DNA from: Paraflavisolibacter caeni
GTDB taxonomy: Bacteria > Bacteroidota > Bacteroidia > Chitinophagales > Chitinophagaceae
Direction: 5' to 3'
DNA: 64,000 nt
NCBI RefSeq assembly: GCF_025628885.1
Contig: NZ_JAOTIF010000001.1
Coordinates: 849,751 to 913,750 of the forward strand
Position numbers and translations under genes: made by a program. Positions 1 to 8,153 of this stretch are shown one piece after another; the first letter of the stretch is position 1; each line of letters opens with the position of its first letter. The notes beneath the pieces were generated by a model. It was not told the origin of the DNA and made no database searches. It saw nothing but the letters and a program-made list of their open reading frames with translations.

Positions 1-736
1 CCAGCCGCGCAAATCTTTCTTGATTAGCAACGATCTTTTCATAGGACAACACACCCGGTACAGGTGGTCTCACATCATACATCCTGGGTTGGAACACTTT
101 TTCAGTTGACGGAACATAGGTGGTCTGCACAGGATGGATAGATGTTGAACACACCTTTACAATGAATGACCGCTCAGGTGCCGTTTCTCCAAAATAGTGC
201 TGGTGGATATCCTCCTCACAAAATACTTCCATGTCGATATAAGGCGCATACCTTTCTTGCAATTCCAGGTAAAGGCGGATCAACTGGAATTTCATCAGCT
301 GGAGGATATAGGTCGCATCAGCTGTGTCACACTCAGTGGTATGGCGAAAATAACTGGGCGGTAAAATGATGTCACTCTTATATCCTTTGCTATTGATAAT
401 AAAAGCCGTTCTCCTTAAATGTTGATCAACATTTTTGAGAACTTTAGTAGCAAGGAAGGTCCTCTCATCCTCACTGTTAGCAGCACCCATCTCTCGGTCG
501 AAATCGCTAAGTATGCTTCTAAATTCATGCTCAATAATAGCCGCATAATATTGTCTCTTCGGCCCAACCGGCTTCAGGAAATTCATATCGAATATCGGCC
601 GCACATGGAACGTTTCCAAAGTCAATTCATGCAGCAGGTGCTGGTATTTCACCGCTGAATTGGAGTCTTTCGTCCAGGGATTAAGAACACCATAAAGTAT
701 CTGGTCATACAATTTTAAAACATAATACAGTCTCAT
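1..736 (-). CDS. Unknown protein, 3' end beyond left edge
   Basis: Reading leftwards from an ATG at 736, the minus strand stays open for 245 codons up to the edge of the window, so the C-terminus is missing. The visible product starts MRLYYVLKLYDQILYG and is soluble-looking, mixed charge, rich in aromatic residues and predicted helical segments. It has no signal peptide, no membrane segment and no motif I recognise. The plus-strand frames over the same bases are broken into short pieces, which supports the minus strand as coding. The gene diverges from the lipoprotein gene at 894, leaving about 157 bp of AT-rich promoter region between them. Function unknown. Confidence 0.75.
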   Translation of the reverse strand, partial: MRLYYVLKLYDQILYGVLNPWTKDSNSAVKYQHLLHELTLETFHVRPIFDMNFLKPVGPKRQYYAAIIEHEFRSILSDFDREMGAANSEDERTFLATKVLKNVDQHLRRTAFIINSKGYKSDIILPPSYFRHTTECDTADATYILQLMKFQLIRLYLELQERYAPYIDMEVFCEEDIHQHYFGETAPERSFIVKVCSTSIHPVQTTYVPSTEKVFQPRMYDVRPPVPGVLSYEKIVANQERFARL

Positions 737-893
737 AGAGCAAAGCCTTATCTCAGGATAATTAGTTAGTCTTAGTTTGATTAATTGCAATAATACCTGA
801 TCATATAAAATATCATTATGATTTCAATAACAAACCCAGGTCCGGACATATGATAAACCATCAGTATATTTGCCGCCAAAAATTCGCTACCTA

Positions 894-2492
894 ATGAAAC
901 AACCAATTGATTTTCTTGTACTTATATGTACATTCCTGATTGTGTCCTGCCAGAAATCTGGCAATTCTAATGAAACACCCCCTCAATTAAATACCAGTAC
1001 CACCAGTATAACCTTAAACGGTAATTCGACAGCTATTGATTCTTTTACTGTCAATTACAGTGGTAAATGGACCTTATCAATAAATCCAACTACCGCTACC
1101 TGGTTAAAAACCAGTAGTACCAACGGAGTTGGCAATACAAAGGTGTATGTTACGATACAAGAGAGTAATACCACTGGCACAAACAGGACAGCCACTATAG
1201 TAGTGAAGCCGGATGAGAATGCAGCACAAGCAGTGAACATTTCCATCACTCAGAATCAATATGAATTTACACCATGGCGCAACGTTTATGGTGGAACGGA
1301 GAGCGATGAATTTACTGCAGCAATTCCTACCCCGGACAAAGGTTATATTGCTGTAGGTTCCACTTTGAGCAACAATGGTGATGTCAGTGCGAACCATGGC
1401 AAAAAAGATGTGTGGGTGGTTAAGGTGGACGCAGAAGGAAAAAAGCAATGGCAAAAAACATATGGCGGTTCCGCAGATGAAAATGGCAATGCAATCATTG
1501 CGACACCGGATGGTGGCTATATTATTGTTGGAAGGACTGCCAGCAGTGATGGCGATGTAACCAGCAAGCATGGGGGCGAAGATGTTTGGCTGGTAAAAAT
1601 TGATGCAAATGGGAACAAGGTCTGGCAGAAAACTTATGGAGGTTCAAGTTATGAACAGGCTTTTTCCATTATTGCAGCTTCAGATGGTGGCTACTTGGTG
1701 GCAGCGGTAACGGCAAGCACTGATGGTGATGTGAGTGGGCAACATGTGACACCGGGCTTAACTGGTGCTGGTGATGCATGGTTATTTAAAATTGATGACA
1801 CTGGAAATCTACTATGGCAAAAAGCATATGGCGGTACTAATTCAGAAATGGCCATATCTGTTACTAAAAGTGCTGATGGAGGGTATGTAGCTATAGGATA
1901 CAGTAATGCTTACAGTGCAGACGGAGATGTTATGCCAACGCATGGATCGTTAGACTTTTGGGCTTTCAAAATTGATAAAAGCGGCAGTTTACAGTGGCAG
2001 AAAGCTTTCGGCAGCACTATGGTAGATTTTGCCTGGAGTATAGCAGCCACAACAGATGGTAGTTTCATTATTTCGGGTTACACTACTAGTGATGACGGCG
2101 ATGTGACTGGTTTGCATGGCGGCAAGGATGCATGGATAATAAAGCTAAACGGGAGTGGAAATAAGGTATGGCAAAAAACTTTGGGAGGATCAAATGATGA
2201 TGTTGGGCACTCAGTTATTCCCACACCTGACGGTGGTTGTATGGTGGCAGGAAGCACTGCCAGTGTGAATGGGAGTGGGCAGTATGTGAGTGGAGATGCC
2301 TGGGTTACGAAATTAAATAGCAATGGCGGTATAGAATGGCAAAAGCCCTTTGGTGGAACAGGATTAGATGTAGCCAATTCCATTGTGGCGACAGGCAGTG
2401 GCACCTACCTGGTTACAGGAACTACAAATAGCAATGATGGCGACATTGTAGGCCAGCACGGAAAAGACGATGCTTGGTTAATTGTTTTTTAA
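894..2492 (+). CDS. BACON-domain lipoprotein with seven propeller-like repeats
   Basis: The ATG at 894 is preferred over an in-frame TTG at 870 because it gives a compact lipoprotein signal, MKQPIDFLVLICTFLIVSC, with C19 as the lipidated residue. Residues about 35-120 look like a BACON-type beta domain (threonine-rich strands, a W-lysine patch, then SITQNQ at its end). From about residue 125 to the C-terminus there are seven repeats of roughly 55-62 residues, each starting with a W-Q-K-x-x-G-G core and containing DGGY and DGDV motifs. Seven such units suggest a seven-bladed beta-propeller. Likely role: cell-surface binding, perhaps of a glycan; no catalytic residues are evident. There is no T9SS domain. 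The protein is 532 aa and stands alone. Confidence 0.85.
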   Translation: MKQPIDFLVLICTFLIVSCQKSGNSNETPPQLNTSTTSITLNGNSTAIDSFTVNYSGKWTLSINPTTATWLKTSSTNGVGNTKVYVTIQESNTTGTNRTATIVVKPDENAAQAVNISITQNQYEFTPWRNVYGGTESDEFTAAIPTPDKGYIAVGSTLSNNGDVSANHGKKDVWVVKVDAEGKKQWQKTYGGSADENGNAIIATPDGGYIIVGRTASSDGDVTSKHGGEDVWLVKIDANGNKVWQKTYGGSSYEQAFSIIAASDGGYLVAAVTASTDGDVSGQHVTPGLTGAGDAWLFKIDDTGNLLWQKAYGGTNSEMAISVTKSADGGYVAIGYSNAYSADGDVMPTHGSLDFWAFKIDKSGSLQWQKAFGSTMVDFAWSIAATTDGSFIISGYTTSDDGDVTGLHGGKDAWIIKLNGSGNKVWQKTLGGSNDDVGHSVIPTPDGGCMVAGSTASVNGSGQYVSGDAWVTKLNSNGGIEWQKPFGGTGLDVANSIVATGSGTYLVTGTTNSNDGDIVGQHGKDDAWLIVF

Positions 2493-3026
2493 CCAACCAG
2501 CAACAAAAAACAAGCTGATCAACTAGCCTTTCATTATTACCAATCTGGATTAGGATTAACACCTAATCTCCTCTATGCGAAAGCTAAGTGTAATCACTAA
2601 CTCATTGAAAAACAGCAATATAGTGCTAAGAATCCCACCTCCGGGAATCTGCATTTCGGCCTTTTCCTACCCCCATTGAACGATTCTCACCCACAAAGGC
2701 AAATATTCAGATATAGCTTTGTGTCTCCAATGAATCAATGACCTATGAAAAACATCCATAACCAATGAAAACCATACAATGACCTATGAAAACTGTATAA
2801 TCCAATAACCTATGTGAAAACAAAACTACCTGCTGATTTTTCTTTGAATTTTGATTTTTGATCCGTACCACTATTGAAAACATCCGTATCCTATTGAAAA
2901 CATCCGTACTACTATTGAAAATAACCGTATCACTTTTGAAACAACCGTATCACTTTTGAAAACATCGTACCCTTGAAAAGCAATGGCGTTTAAATAATCC
3001 TATGAAAACAACCGTCTGACGCCGAT
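2493..3026. repeat. Gene-free spacer with degenerate ~20-21 bp tandem repeats
   Basis: No credible gene lies here. From about 2863 to 2980 a unit of the form CCGTA-n-ACTATTGAAAACAT recurs at 19-21 bp spacing at least six times with point changes. Looser copies (CCTATGAAAA followed by CATCC or CCAT) extend the pattern left to about 2739 and right to about 3015. Copies diverge mainly in the ACT/TCC stretch and keep TTGAAAA. There is no spacer/repeat alternation of CRISPR type. The function is unknown; it could be a protein-binding array or a decayed satellite. Confidence 0.7.
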
Positions 3027-3066
3027 AAAAAAATGATCCCCTCCAAACGGAGGGGATCATTTTTTT
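3027..3066. terminator. Perfect bidirectional intrinsic terminator
   Basis: An 11-bp perfect GC-rich stem (TGATCCCCTCC pairing with its exact complement at 3049-3059) around the loop AAAC is flanked by seven A residues on the left and seven T residues on the right. It therefore ends transcription in both directions: rightward from the repeat spacer and leftward from the minus-strand cassette whose last gene stops at 3088. Confidence 0.95.
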
Positions 3067-3087
3067 ATACACCCATCTAACCCACCA

Positions 3088-3270
3088 CTACCTCTTTATC
3101 CACCTCATAACAGCCTTCAACACCTGCGAAACCAAAAAGCTCACCACCGCCCCCACAGCCGCCAATATAGCCGTCTTCAACAAATCCTCACTCCTGATAT
3201 TCGCCCACACAGTAAGCACTGTCGAAGTAATCATACCCACCCTCGTCATCGGATCAAAATAATGCTGCAT
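3088..3270 (-). CDS. Very small membrane protein (cassette gene 3)
   Basis: A 60-aa product, MQHYFDPMTRVGMITSTVL and onward, with a single clear membrane span near residues 34-50 (AILAAVGAVVSFLVSQVL) and a basic C-terminus ending RWIKR. I chose the ATG at 3270 because GGGAGG lies a few bases upstream. A longer frame opening at 3345 overlaps the stop of the preceding gene but runs through a low-complexity GATTTCGG repeat and is less likely to be translated. Size and topology resemble small holin-like or regulatory membrane peptides, but no family is recognised. It is the last gene before the terminator at 3027-3066 and is co-directional with the genes at 3342 and 3688. Confidence 0.6.
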   Translation of the reverse strand: MQHYFDPMTRVGMITSTVLTVWANIRSEDLLKTAILAAVGAVVSFLVSQVLKAVMRWIKR

Positions 3271-3299
3271 AATATCCCTCCCATTTTTTATCACCCTCT

Positions 3300-3330
3300 C
3301 CGAAATCCGAAATCCCACATCCGAAATCCC
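3300..3330. repeat. CCGAAATCC short tandem repeat
   Basis: Three near-copies of CCGAAATCC(C) lie within 31 bp between the two small membrane-protein genes. They fill the gap upstream of the 3270 start and explain why the longer reading frame there has a repetitive N-terminus. Confidence 0.7.
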
Positions 3331-3341
3331 TCCACCACTCA

Positions 3342-3551
3342 TCATTCATCACTCACAGCCACTTGGCTCACTGCCGATGCTACACCACCCGCCACTGCCA
3401 AATACCCCGCAATCTTGATCACCACCACCGGTAAAGCAATTGGTGCACTCGTCAACGCAATACTAACAGCCGTAAGCACTAACCCTATATTTCTCAACTT
3501 AACAAAGAAAGGAGGCGTCGGCGCCGCCATTCTATTTAATATCGTCTTCAT
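3342..3551 (-). CDS. Small membrane protein (cassette gene 2)
   Basis: A 69-aa product. After a short basic N-terminus it holds two probable membrane segments: roughly residues 22-38 (IGLVLTAVSIALTSAPI) and 40-58 (LPVVVIKIAGYLAVAGGVA), ending in the acidic VSDE. No enzyme motif is visible and no family is recognised. It lies 136 bp after the 251-aa gene and 71 bp before the 60-aa gene, all on the minus strand, so the three are probably one transcript. The hydrophobic pattern with glycine and alanine would fit a pore- or holin-like peptide, which is inference only. Confidence 0.6.
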   Translation of the reverse strand: MKTILNRMAAPTPPFFVKLRNIGLVLTAVSIALTSAPIALPVVVIKIAGYLAVAGGVASAVSQVAVSDE

Positions 3552-3648
3552 ACTAATAATTTGAATTGTTGAAAATTGAAAGCCGGGTTCGGAACACTAG
3601 CTTCACCCTCCCCCGGCTCCCTTAGTTAATCATAGGAAAAGATCTTCC

Positions 3649-3684
3649 CTCCAAACTCCAAACTCCAAACCTCAAACTCCAAAC
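3649..3684. repeat. CTCCAAA heptamer tandem array
   Basis: Five consecutive 7-bp units at 3649, 3656, 3663, 3670 and 3677. Four read CTCCAAA and the fourth reads CCTCAAA. The array sits immediately downstream of the stop of the 251-aa gene at 3688 (reading leftwards). It is one of several short tandem arrays in spacers of this window. Confidence 0.9.
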
Positions 3685-3687
3685 ACC

Positions 3688-4443
3688 CTAAATCCCTTCC
3701 ACCTTCACCAACGTCAACGCATTGAATGATCCATTATTCAACGGGTACATCTCCCCATTCACCTCCTGGTAAAACTCAATACCCAGGGCCAAAAACAACG
3801 GATGCGTACTGCCAGGTGTCAGCGTACTCTCCAGGCTCACTGCAGCCGTAGGCATGTTGTCCAGGATCTGTACAGGTGTTTCCTTGGTATCCACCTTGTA
3901 ACTGCCAGCTGTAAAGTCCACTTCAGCAGCCCCCGTAATAAACTTGTAGTGAGTAGCACCTCCTGGCGCAGCGATCATGTGAGAGGGAATAAAAGGAGGC
4001 ACCGCTACACTAAACTGCCCGGTAGCTCTGTTGATGCTGGCATCATAAGGAGCATACAAACACGAAGAAAGTTTGCCCTCACTGTTGAACTCAAAGCCTT
4101 GCAACAACTCCACTTCACCGTCAATCACATTCCTCATGCCCCTGGTACTAGTGGCATCCGCCTTGATCACCCTCATCATCGCTGTAACCAGGCGACTGAT
4201 CAATTTACTGTCTGCAGCATTTTGCAATAAACTGTTCAGCGCTGTACGCAACAGTTTCCCGGCTTTACCGGCCCTTCCAAACTCAGCTCCGTTTTCCCTC
4301 GTTCTTACAAACGCTGCATCATTAGCAATGCGATTACCGCTGATTCCACCTTTCAGGCGTACCATGTAGCCATCGCCTGATTTGTAGAAAGTAACATCTC
4401 CCATGGTACCCTCTACCTTAAAAATTCCTGCTTGTTTTGCCAT
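3688..4443 (-). CDS. Conserved unknown 251-aa protein (cassette gene 1)
   Basis: The product starts MAKQAGIFKVEGTMGDVTFY. It has a glycine-rich N-terminal segment, an RTRENGAEFGRAGKAGKLLR block near residues 46-66, a helical middle (65-115) and a beta-rich C-terminal half with FIPSHMIAAPGG near 150-162. There is no signal peptide or membrane span. I recognise this overall pattern as belonging to a Bacteroidota protein type of unknown function; that recollection is not verified here. It leads an apparent three-gene transcript with two tiny membrane proteins at 3551 and 3270. Upstream lies a 10-bp direct repeat array at 4589. A phage-structural or toxin/export origin is possible but nothing in the sequence proves it. 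Confidence 0.8.
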   Translation of the reverse strand: MAKQAGIFKVEGTMGDVTFYKSGDGYMVRLKGGISGNRIANDAAFVRTRENGAEFGRAGKAGKLLRTALNSLLQNAADSKLISRLVTAMMRVIKADATSTRGMRNVIDGEVELLQGFEFNSEGKLSSCLYAPYDASINRATGQFSVAVPPFIPSHMIAAPGGATHYKFITGAAEVDFTAGSYKVDTKETPVQILDNMPTAAVSLESTLTPGSTHPLFLALGIEFYQEVNGEMYPLNNGSFNALTLVKVEGI

Positions 4444-4895
4444 AAGATATTGTATGGATTTTAACTGTTGTCAACCCCGGAGGAGGCCTTGCAGGATCAA
4501 CAACGAAGATTGATTTTATTGCCATCCTCAACACAATGATAGCAGAAGAATTCAATCATTTTCACGGTGGTGCCCATTCGGACGCGTTTGCACCCAAATG
4601 CACCTAAATGCACCCTCTTTTAATAAAAACACCCCATTCAAAAGTTGCAATTGGCACCTTCCCCGTAGATCACATTGACGTAGTCATGGCAATAAAGTTA
4701 TGCTGCCCATCAGCTTTGAAACTTTTATAAATGGTTTTACTTTAGAGGAACAATTCTCTATTGAACACCATTCCTACCTAAGCAGTAAGGTTTACCCTAT
4801 CGACTACCATTCTCTATTTAACTCTACAATCTTCAATCCTTACCTGTGGAATAGCCCTATGCCCTACAATAATTTATCACTTTAAAGCAATAACC
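4444..4895. promoter_or_regulatory. Divergent promoter region with three 10-bp direct repeats
   Basis: This 452-bp spacer separates the minus-strand 251-aa gene from the plus-strand surface protein at 4896. At 4589-4614 the unit TGCACC(C/T)AAA occurs twice in full and a third time in part, at exact 10-bp spacing, which is one helical turn. This makes a regulator-binding site plausible. A 61-codon frame at 4700-4885 has no recognisable features and is not called a gene. Confidence 0.5.
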
Positions 4896-6488
4896 ATGAG
4901 CAAACATCTATCCTTGTTGGTAGCACTAGCTATCTTGCTAGGTACGCAGCATTCAAGTGCTCAGAACACCTCTCCATACTGGAGCCTGGCGGGCAACTCC
5001 AATGCATCTTCTACCACCTCCAAACTGGGCACCACCAATGCTATCCCGCTACGGCTGTATACCAATAATGCCACCCGGGTCTATATCAACACTTCAGGTA
5101 ACGTAGGTATTGCTACCACCGCCCCTGCTCAAAAGCTGCATGTAGCAGGCAATACCTATATTACAGGCAATGTGGGGATCGGTACCAATACCCTCAACTA
5201 TAAACTGAATGTACTAAGTTCAGGTCACGCTATTTATGGAAACACTACCGGTACCACTAGCTATGGCGTTTATGGCAACAGCCCATATATAGGTGTTTAT
5301 GGCTCATCTGGTACCTATGGCGTTTTTGGTACTGGTACTCAGATTGGCGTGCATGGACAAGGAGGTAATTATGGCGTTTCAGCAACCGCTACTACCAGCA
5401 CTGGCTACGGCGTTATTGCACAAGGTGGTAGCAGAGGCATCTATGCCACCGCGAACACAAGCAACGGTTATGGCGTTTATGGAGTTGGTTATTATGGCGT
5501 TTATGGCACGGGTGGTACTTATGGCGTTTACGGCACTAGTTCTACTTTTGGCGTTTATGGCTTTGGCAATACTGGTGTATATGGAACTAGTAACTATGCT
5601 GGTGGTGATGCCCTTAGATCGTATGCTTCAGGTACTGGTAGTTGTTGGGGATTGAATGCCTACTCACAATATTCTTATGGCATTTATGCCTCCACCGGCA
5701 CTGCCAGTTCCTATGCAGGTTATTTTGCAGGTAATATCTATGTTACAGGAACGTATGGAGGGTCTGACCGTAAACTCAAACAAAACATTACTGACATGGG
5801 CAGTGCTATAGATGTGATTAACAAACTGCAACCCAAAGCGTATGAATACCGGCAGGATGGAAACTTCAAACTGATGAACTTGCCTAAGGGCAAGCACTAC
5901 GGTCTGATTGCTCAAGACTTGGAACAGGTGCTTCCTGATCTGGTAAAGGAAACCGAGTTCCGAACAGCAAAAGCTGCTGCACCCGTAGTTGGTCAGTCCA
6001 ATGCTGGAAGCTCTGAACCTGCAGTGGTAAATGAAACAAATGGGGAAATCATCAACTTTAAAGCTGTTAACTATACAGAACTCATTCCGATCCTGGTTAA
6101 AGCAGTGCAGGAGCAACAGCAAATGATAGAAAAATTACAGCAGAACAATTCTGAACAACAGCAGCAGATCGATGACCTTAAGACAATAGTGAGGAAACTT
6201 TCAATTGGTCAGGGCTTCGATGCATTTTTAAGCAGGGCAGAACTTGGTGAAGTAAGTCCCAATCCGGTTAAAGGCAATGCAACTATTCAGTATGCCATAC
6301 CTGAAGGAAGCATCAGGTCACAACTGCTGATTACAGATGTTTTGGGCAGGAAGATTAAAGCCTTTCAACTTACTGCCTCTGGTGTGATCAATGTGGATGT
6401 CACTTCCCTTGCCAGAGGTGTTTACAACTACTCTTTGATTGTAGATGATAAAATTGTAGCCACTAAGAAAATGACTGTTGCAAAATAA
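4896..6488 (+). CDS. Secreted tail-fibre-like protein, S74 domain plus T9SS signal
   Basis: 530 aa. Signal peptide residues 1-22 (cleavage after SSA). Residues 25-110 form an NTSPYWSLAGNSN head with SGNVGIG motifs. Residues about 110-280 are tandem beta repeats built on YGVYG. Residues about 288-380 are a peptidase S74 / intramolecular chaperone domain starting GGSDRKLKQNI, with S290 and a lysine (K293 or K295) as the likely autoprotease pair. A glutamine-rich coiled coil follows at 395-435 and a type A T9SS sorting domain at about 445-530 (SPNPVKGNATIQY to KKMTVAK). S74 domains trimerise phage tail fibres; here the protein should be an exported, surface-displayed trimeric fibre. It is a close paralogue of the gene at 25013. 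Confidence 0.9.
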   Translation: MSKHLSLLVALAILLGTQHSSAQNTSPYWSLAGNSNASSTTSKLGTTNAIPLRLYTNNATRVYINTSGNVGIATTAPAQKLHVAGNTYITGNVGIGTNTLNYKLNVLSSGHAIYGNTTGTTSYGVYGNSPYIGVYGSSGTYGVFGTGTQIGVHGQGGNYGVSATATTSTGYGVIAQGGSRGIYATANTSNGYGVYGVGYYGVYGTGGTYGVYGTSSTFGVYGFGNTGVYGTSNYAGGDALRSYASGTGSCWGLNAYSQYSYGIYASTGTASSYAGYFAGNIYVTGTYGGSDRKLKQNITDMGSAIDVINKLQPKAYEYRQDGNFKLMNLPKGKHYGLIAQDLEQVLPDLVKETEFRTAKAAAPVVGQSNAGSSEPAVVNETNGEIINFKAVNYTELIPILVKAVQEQQQMIEKLQQNNSEQQQQIDDLKTIVRKLSIGQGFDAFLSRAELGEVSPNPVKGNATIQYAIPEGSIRSQLLITDVLGRKIKAFQLTASGVINVDVTSLARGVYNYSLIVDDKIVATKKMTVAK

Positions 6489-6510
6489 CTCAGCCTTCGA
6501 AAAGAAGTAG

Positions 6511-6545
6511 AAAGGTGGCCCCATTTGGTGCCACCTTTTACTTTT
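6511..6545 (+). terminator. Intrinsic terminator after the first tail-fibre-like gene
   Basis: A 9-bp stem, AAAGGTGGC at 6511-6519 and its complement at 6530-6538, encloses a 10-base loop and is followed by TTACTTTT. It begins 22 bp after the stop codon at 6488. Confidence 0.8.
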
Positions 6546-6724
6546 AGGCAGGTGATAGATTTGCGGTAGCTTTGCCATTGTTAGTGATTTCTTTCGTCCC
6601 TATCAATACTGATATAATAGCTCGTTTTCTGCAAGGCACTCCTCCACCTGCCGGCCTTCTTCTCTACTCACTCTATGGTTAGCTGATGGACATCCTATCT
6701 GTACACATCTAAAACACCTCTGTT

Positions 6725-8080
6725 ATGACAAAGCCTTCTTTTCTTCATTTAGCAGTCCTGCTCTTCCTTCTTGTGACTACACCCAACTTGCATGCTGTAT
6801 CCGCACAATCGAATACAAAGTATGGCGCCTATGCTTTGGACAACAATACCACAGGCTTTTACAATAGCGCCTTTGGCTATGCTGCTTTATACAGAAACTC
6901 CACTACTAATGCCAGTACCGCAGTTGGTGCATGGGCCTTATATTCCAATAAATACGGCGCTTATAATACGGCTATAGGTGTGAATGCTTTGTACTCCAAC
7001 TCAAGCGGCTCTTACAATACTGCCAGTGGTTATTATGCTTTATATGCCAACACCGCCTCTTACAATGTAGCTATTGGTTATCATGCTTTACGTTTTAATA
7101 CTTCTGGCCATGATAATGTAGCCTTGGGGGTTGCTACTTTATACAGCAACACCACCGGCTCTTACAATACGGCGATAGGTGATCAGGCAGGTCCTTCCAC
7201 CTCCGGCCTTTCCAATACTACTGCCTTGGGGAATGGAGCAACTACTAAAGCCTCCAACCAGGTGCGTATCGGCAATAGCTCAGTCACTTCTATTGGTGGC
7301 TATGCCAGCTGGTCCAAGCTATCTGATGGCAGGTATAAAAAGAATGTAAAGGAAGATGTCCCGGGACTGGCATTTATCACTCAGTTAAGACCCGTTACTT
7401 ACACAGTTGATGTGGAAGGATTGGACAAGGCGCTTAATAAGGATTTGCCAGCCATCGATGACAAAGAAAGCCAAAGTGCAAGACCGACACCTTCAGCGGA
7501 AGAGATTGCTTCCAAAGCTGCCAGTGCTCAAGTCATTCATACTGGTTTTATGGCCCAGGAAGTCGAGGAAATAGCAAAGAAGCTGCAATATGAATTCAGT
7601 GGTATTGACAAGCCAAAGAATAATCAGGACTTCTATGGCTTGAGGTATGCTGAATTTGTGGTGCCATTAGTCAAAGCCGTGCAGGAATTGAACTTCATGA
7701 ACAAACAACTCAAAGAAGAAGTAGATGCATTAAGAAGCAACAATGAACAATTAGAACAACGTCTTGAAAAGCTGGAAGCACTAATAACGATGAACAATAT
7801 GAATGCTGCTCCTTTCTCTTCTGCTTACTTGGAACAAAGCACACCCAATCCTACAACCGGCGCAGCACTCATCCGCTATTATGTTCCCCAAAACAGCCGT
7901 ACTGCCAACATGGTCTTTACAGACATGAAAGGAGCCATCATCAAAAGCATCACCATCAGTAATAAAGGAAATGGTCAACTCAATGTAAACACAGCTGCAT
8001 GGACAGCAGGCACTTATACCTATACCCTTTACATCAATGGCACTCAAACAGACAGCAAAAAACTGGTCGTCGCCAGGTAA
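6725..8080 (+). CDS. Secreted tail-fibre-like protein with YadA-type head, S74 domain and T9SS signal
   Basis: 451 aa. Signal peptide to about residue 27 (HAVSAQ). Residues 30-185 consist of short repeats such as NTAIGxNALYSN, GYxALYANT and VALGVATLYSN, the left-handed beta-roll pattern of trimeric autotransporter heads. The S74 chaperone domain begins near residue 197 (SKLSDGRYKKNV; S200 with K204 or K205 the probable cleavage pair) and extends to about 310. A coiled coil follows at 312-355, then a type A T9SS signal (STPNPTTGAALIRYYVP to KKLVVAR). It follows the 4896 gene on the same strand but has its own leader after a terminator. Probably a surface trimer, an adhesin by architecture. Confidence 0.9.
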   Translation: MTKPSFLHLAVLLFLLVTTPNLHAVSAQSNTKYGAYALDNNTTGFYNSAFGYAALYRNSTTNASTAVGAWALYSNKYGAYNTAIGVNALYSNSSGSYNTASGYYALYANTASYNVAIGYHALRFNTSGHDNVALGVATLYSNTTGSYNTAIGDQAGPSTSGLSNTTALGNGATTKASNQVRIGNSSVTSIGGYASWSKLSDGRYKKNVKEDVPGLAFITQLRPVTYTVDVEGLDKALNKDLPAIDDKESQSARPTPSAEEIASKAASAQVIHTGFMAQEVEEIAKKLQYEFSGIDKPKNNQDFYGLRYAEFVVPLVKAVQELNFMNKQLKEEVDALRSNNEQLEQRLEKLEALITMNNMNAAPFSSAYLEQSTPNPTTGAALIRYYVPQNSRTANMVFTDMKGAIIKSITISNKGNGQLNVNTAAWTAGTYTYTLYINGTQTDSKKLVVAR

Positions 8081-8153
8081 TATGAACTAATACCATTTTC
8101 ATCAAAGGGAAGACTGAATAATTTTCAGCCAACTCATTCTATTTTTATTTGCC

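Noticed and set aside
166-658. Two plus-strand reading frames near the left edge
   Set aside because: They lie opposite a 245-codon minus-strand frame with better protein character and have no recognisable features.
2863-2980. CRISPR array
   Set aside because: The repeats are contiguous and degenerate, with no unique spacers, and no cas genes are present.
4700-4885. 61-codon frame ahead of the first surface fibre gene
   Set aside because: No conserved features and it sits where the promoter and leader should be.
4896-8080. Prophage tail region
   Set aside because: The tail-fibre-like proteins have signal peptides and T9SS sorting domains and no other phage genes around them, so they are cellular surface proteins.
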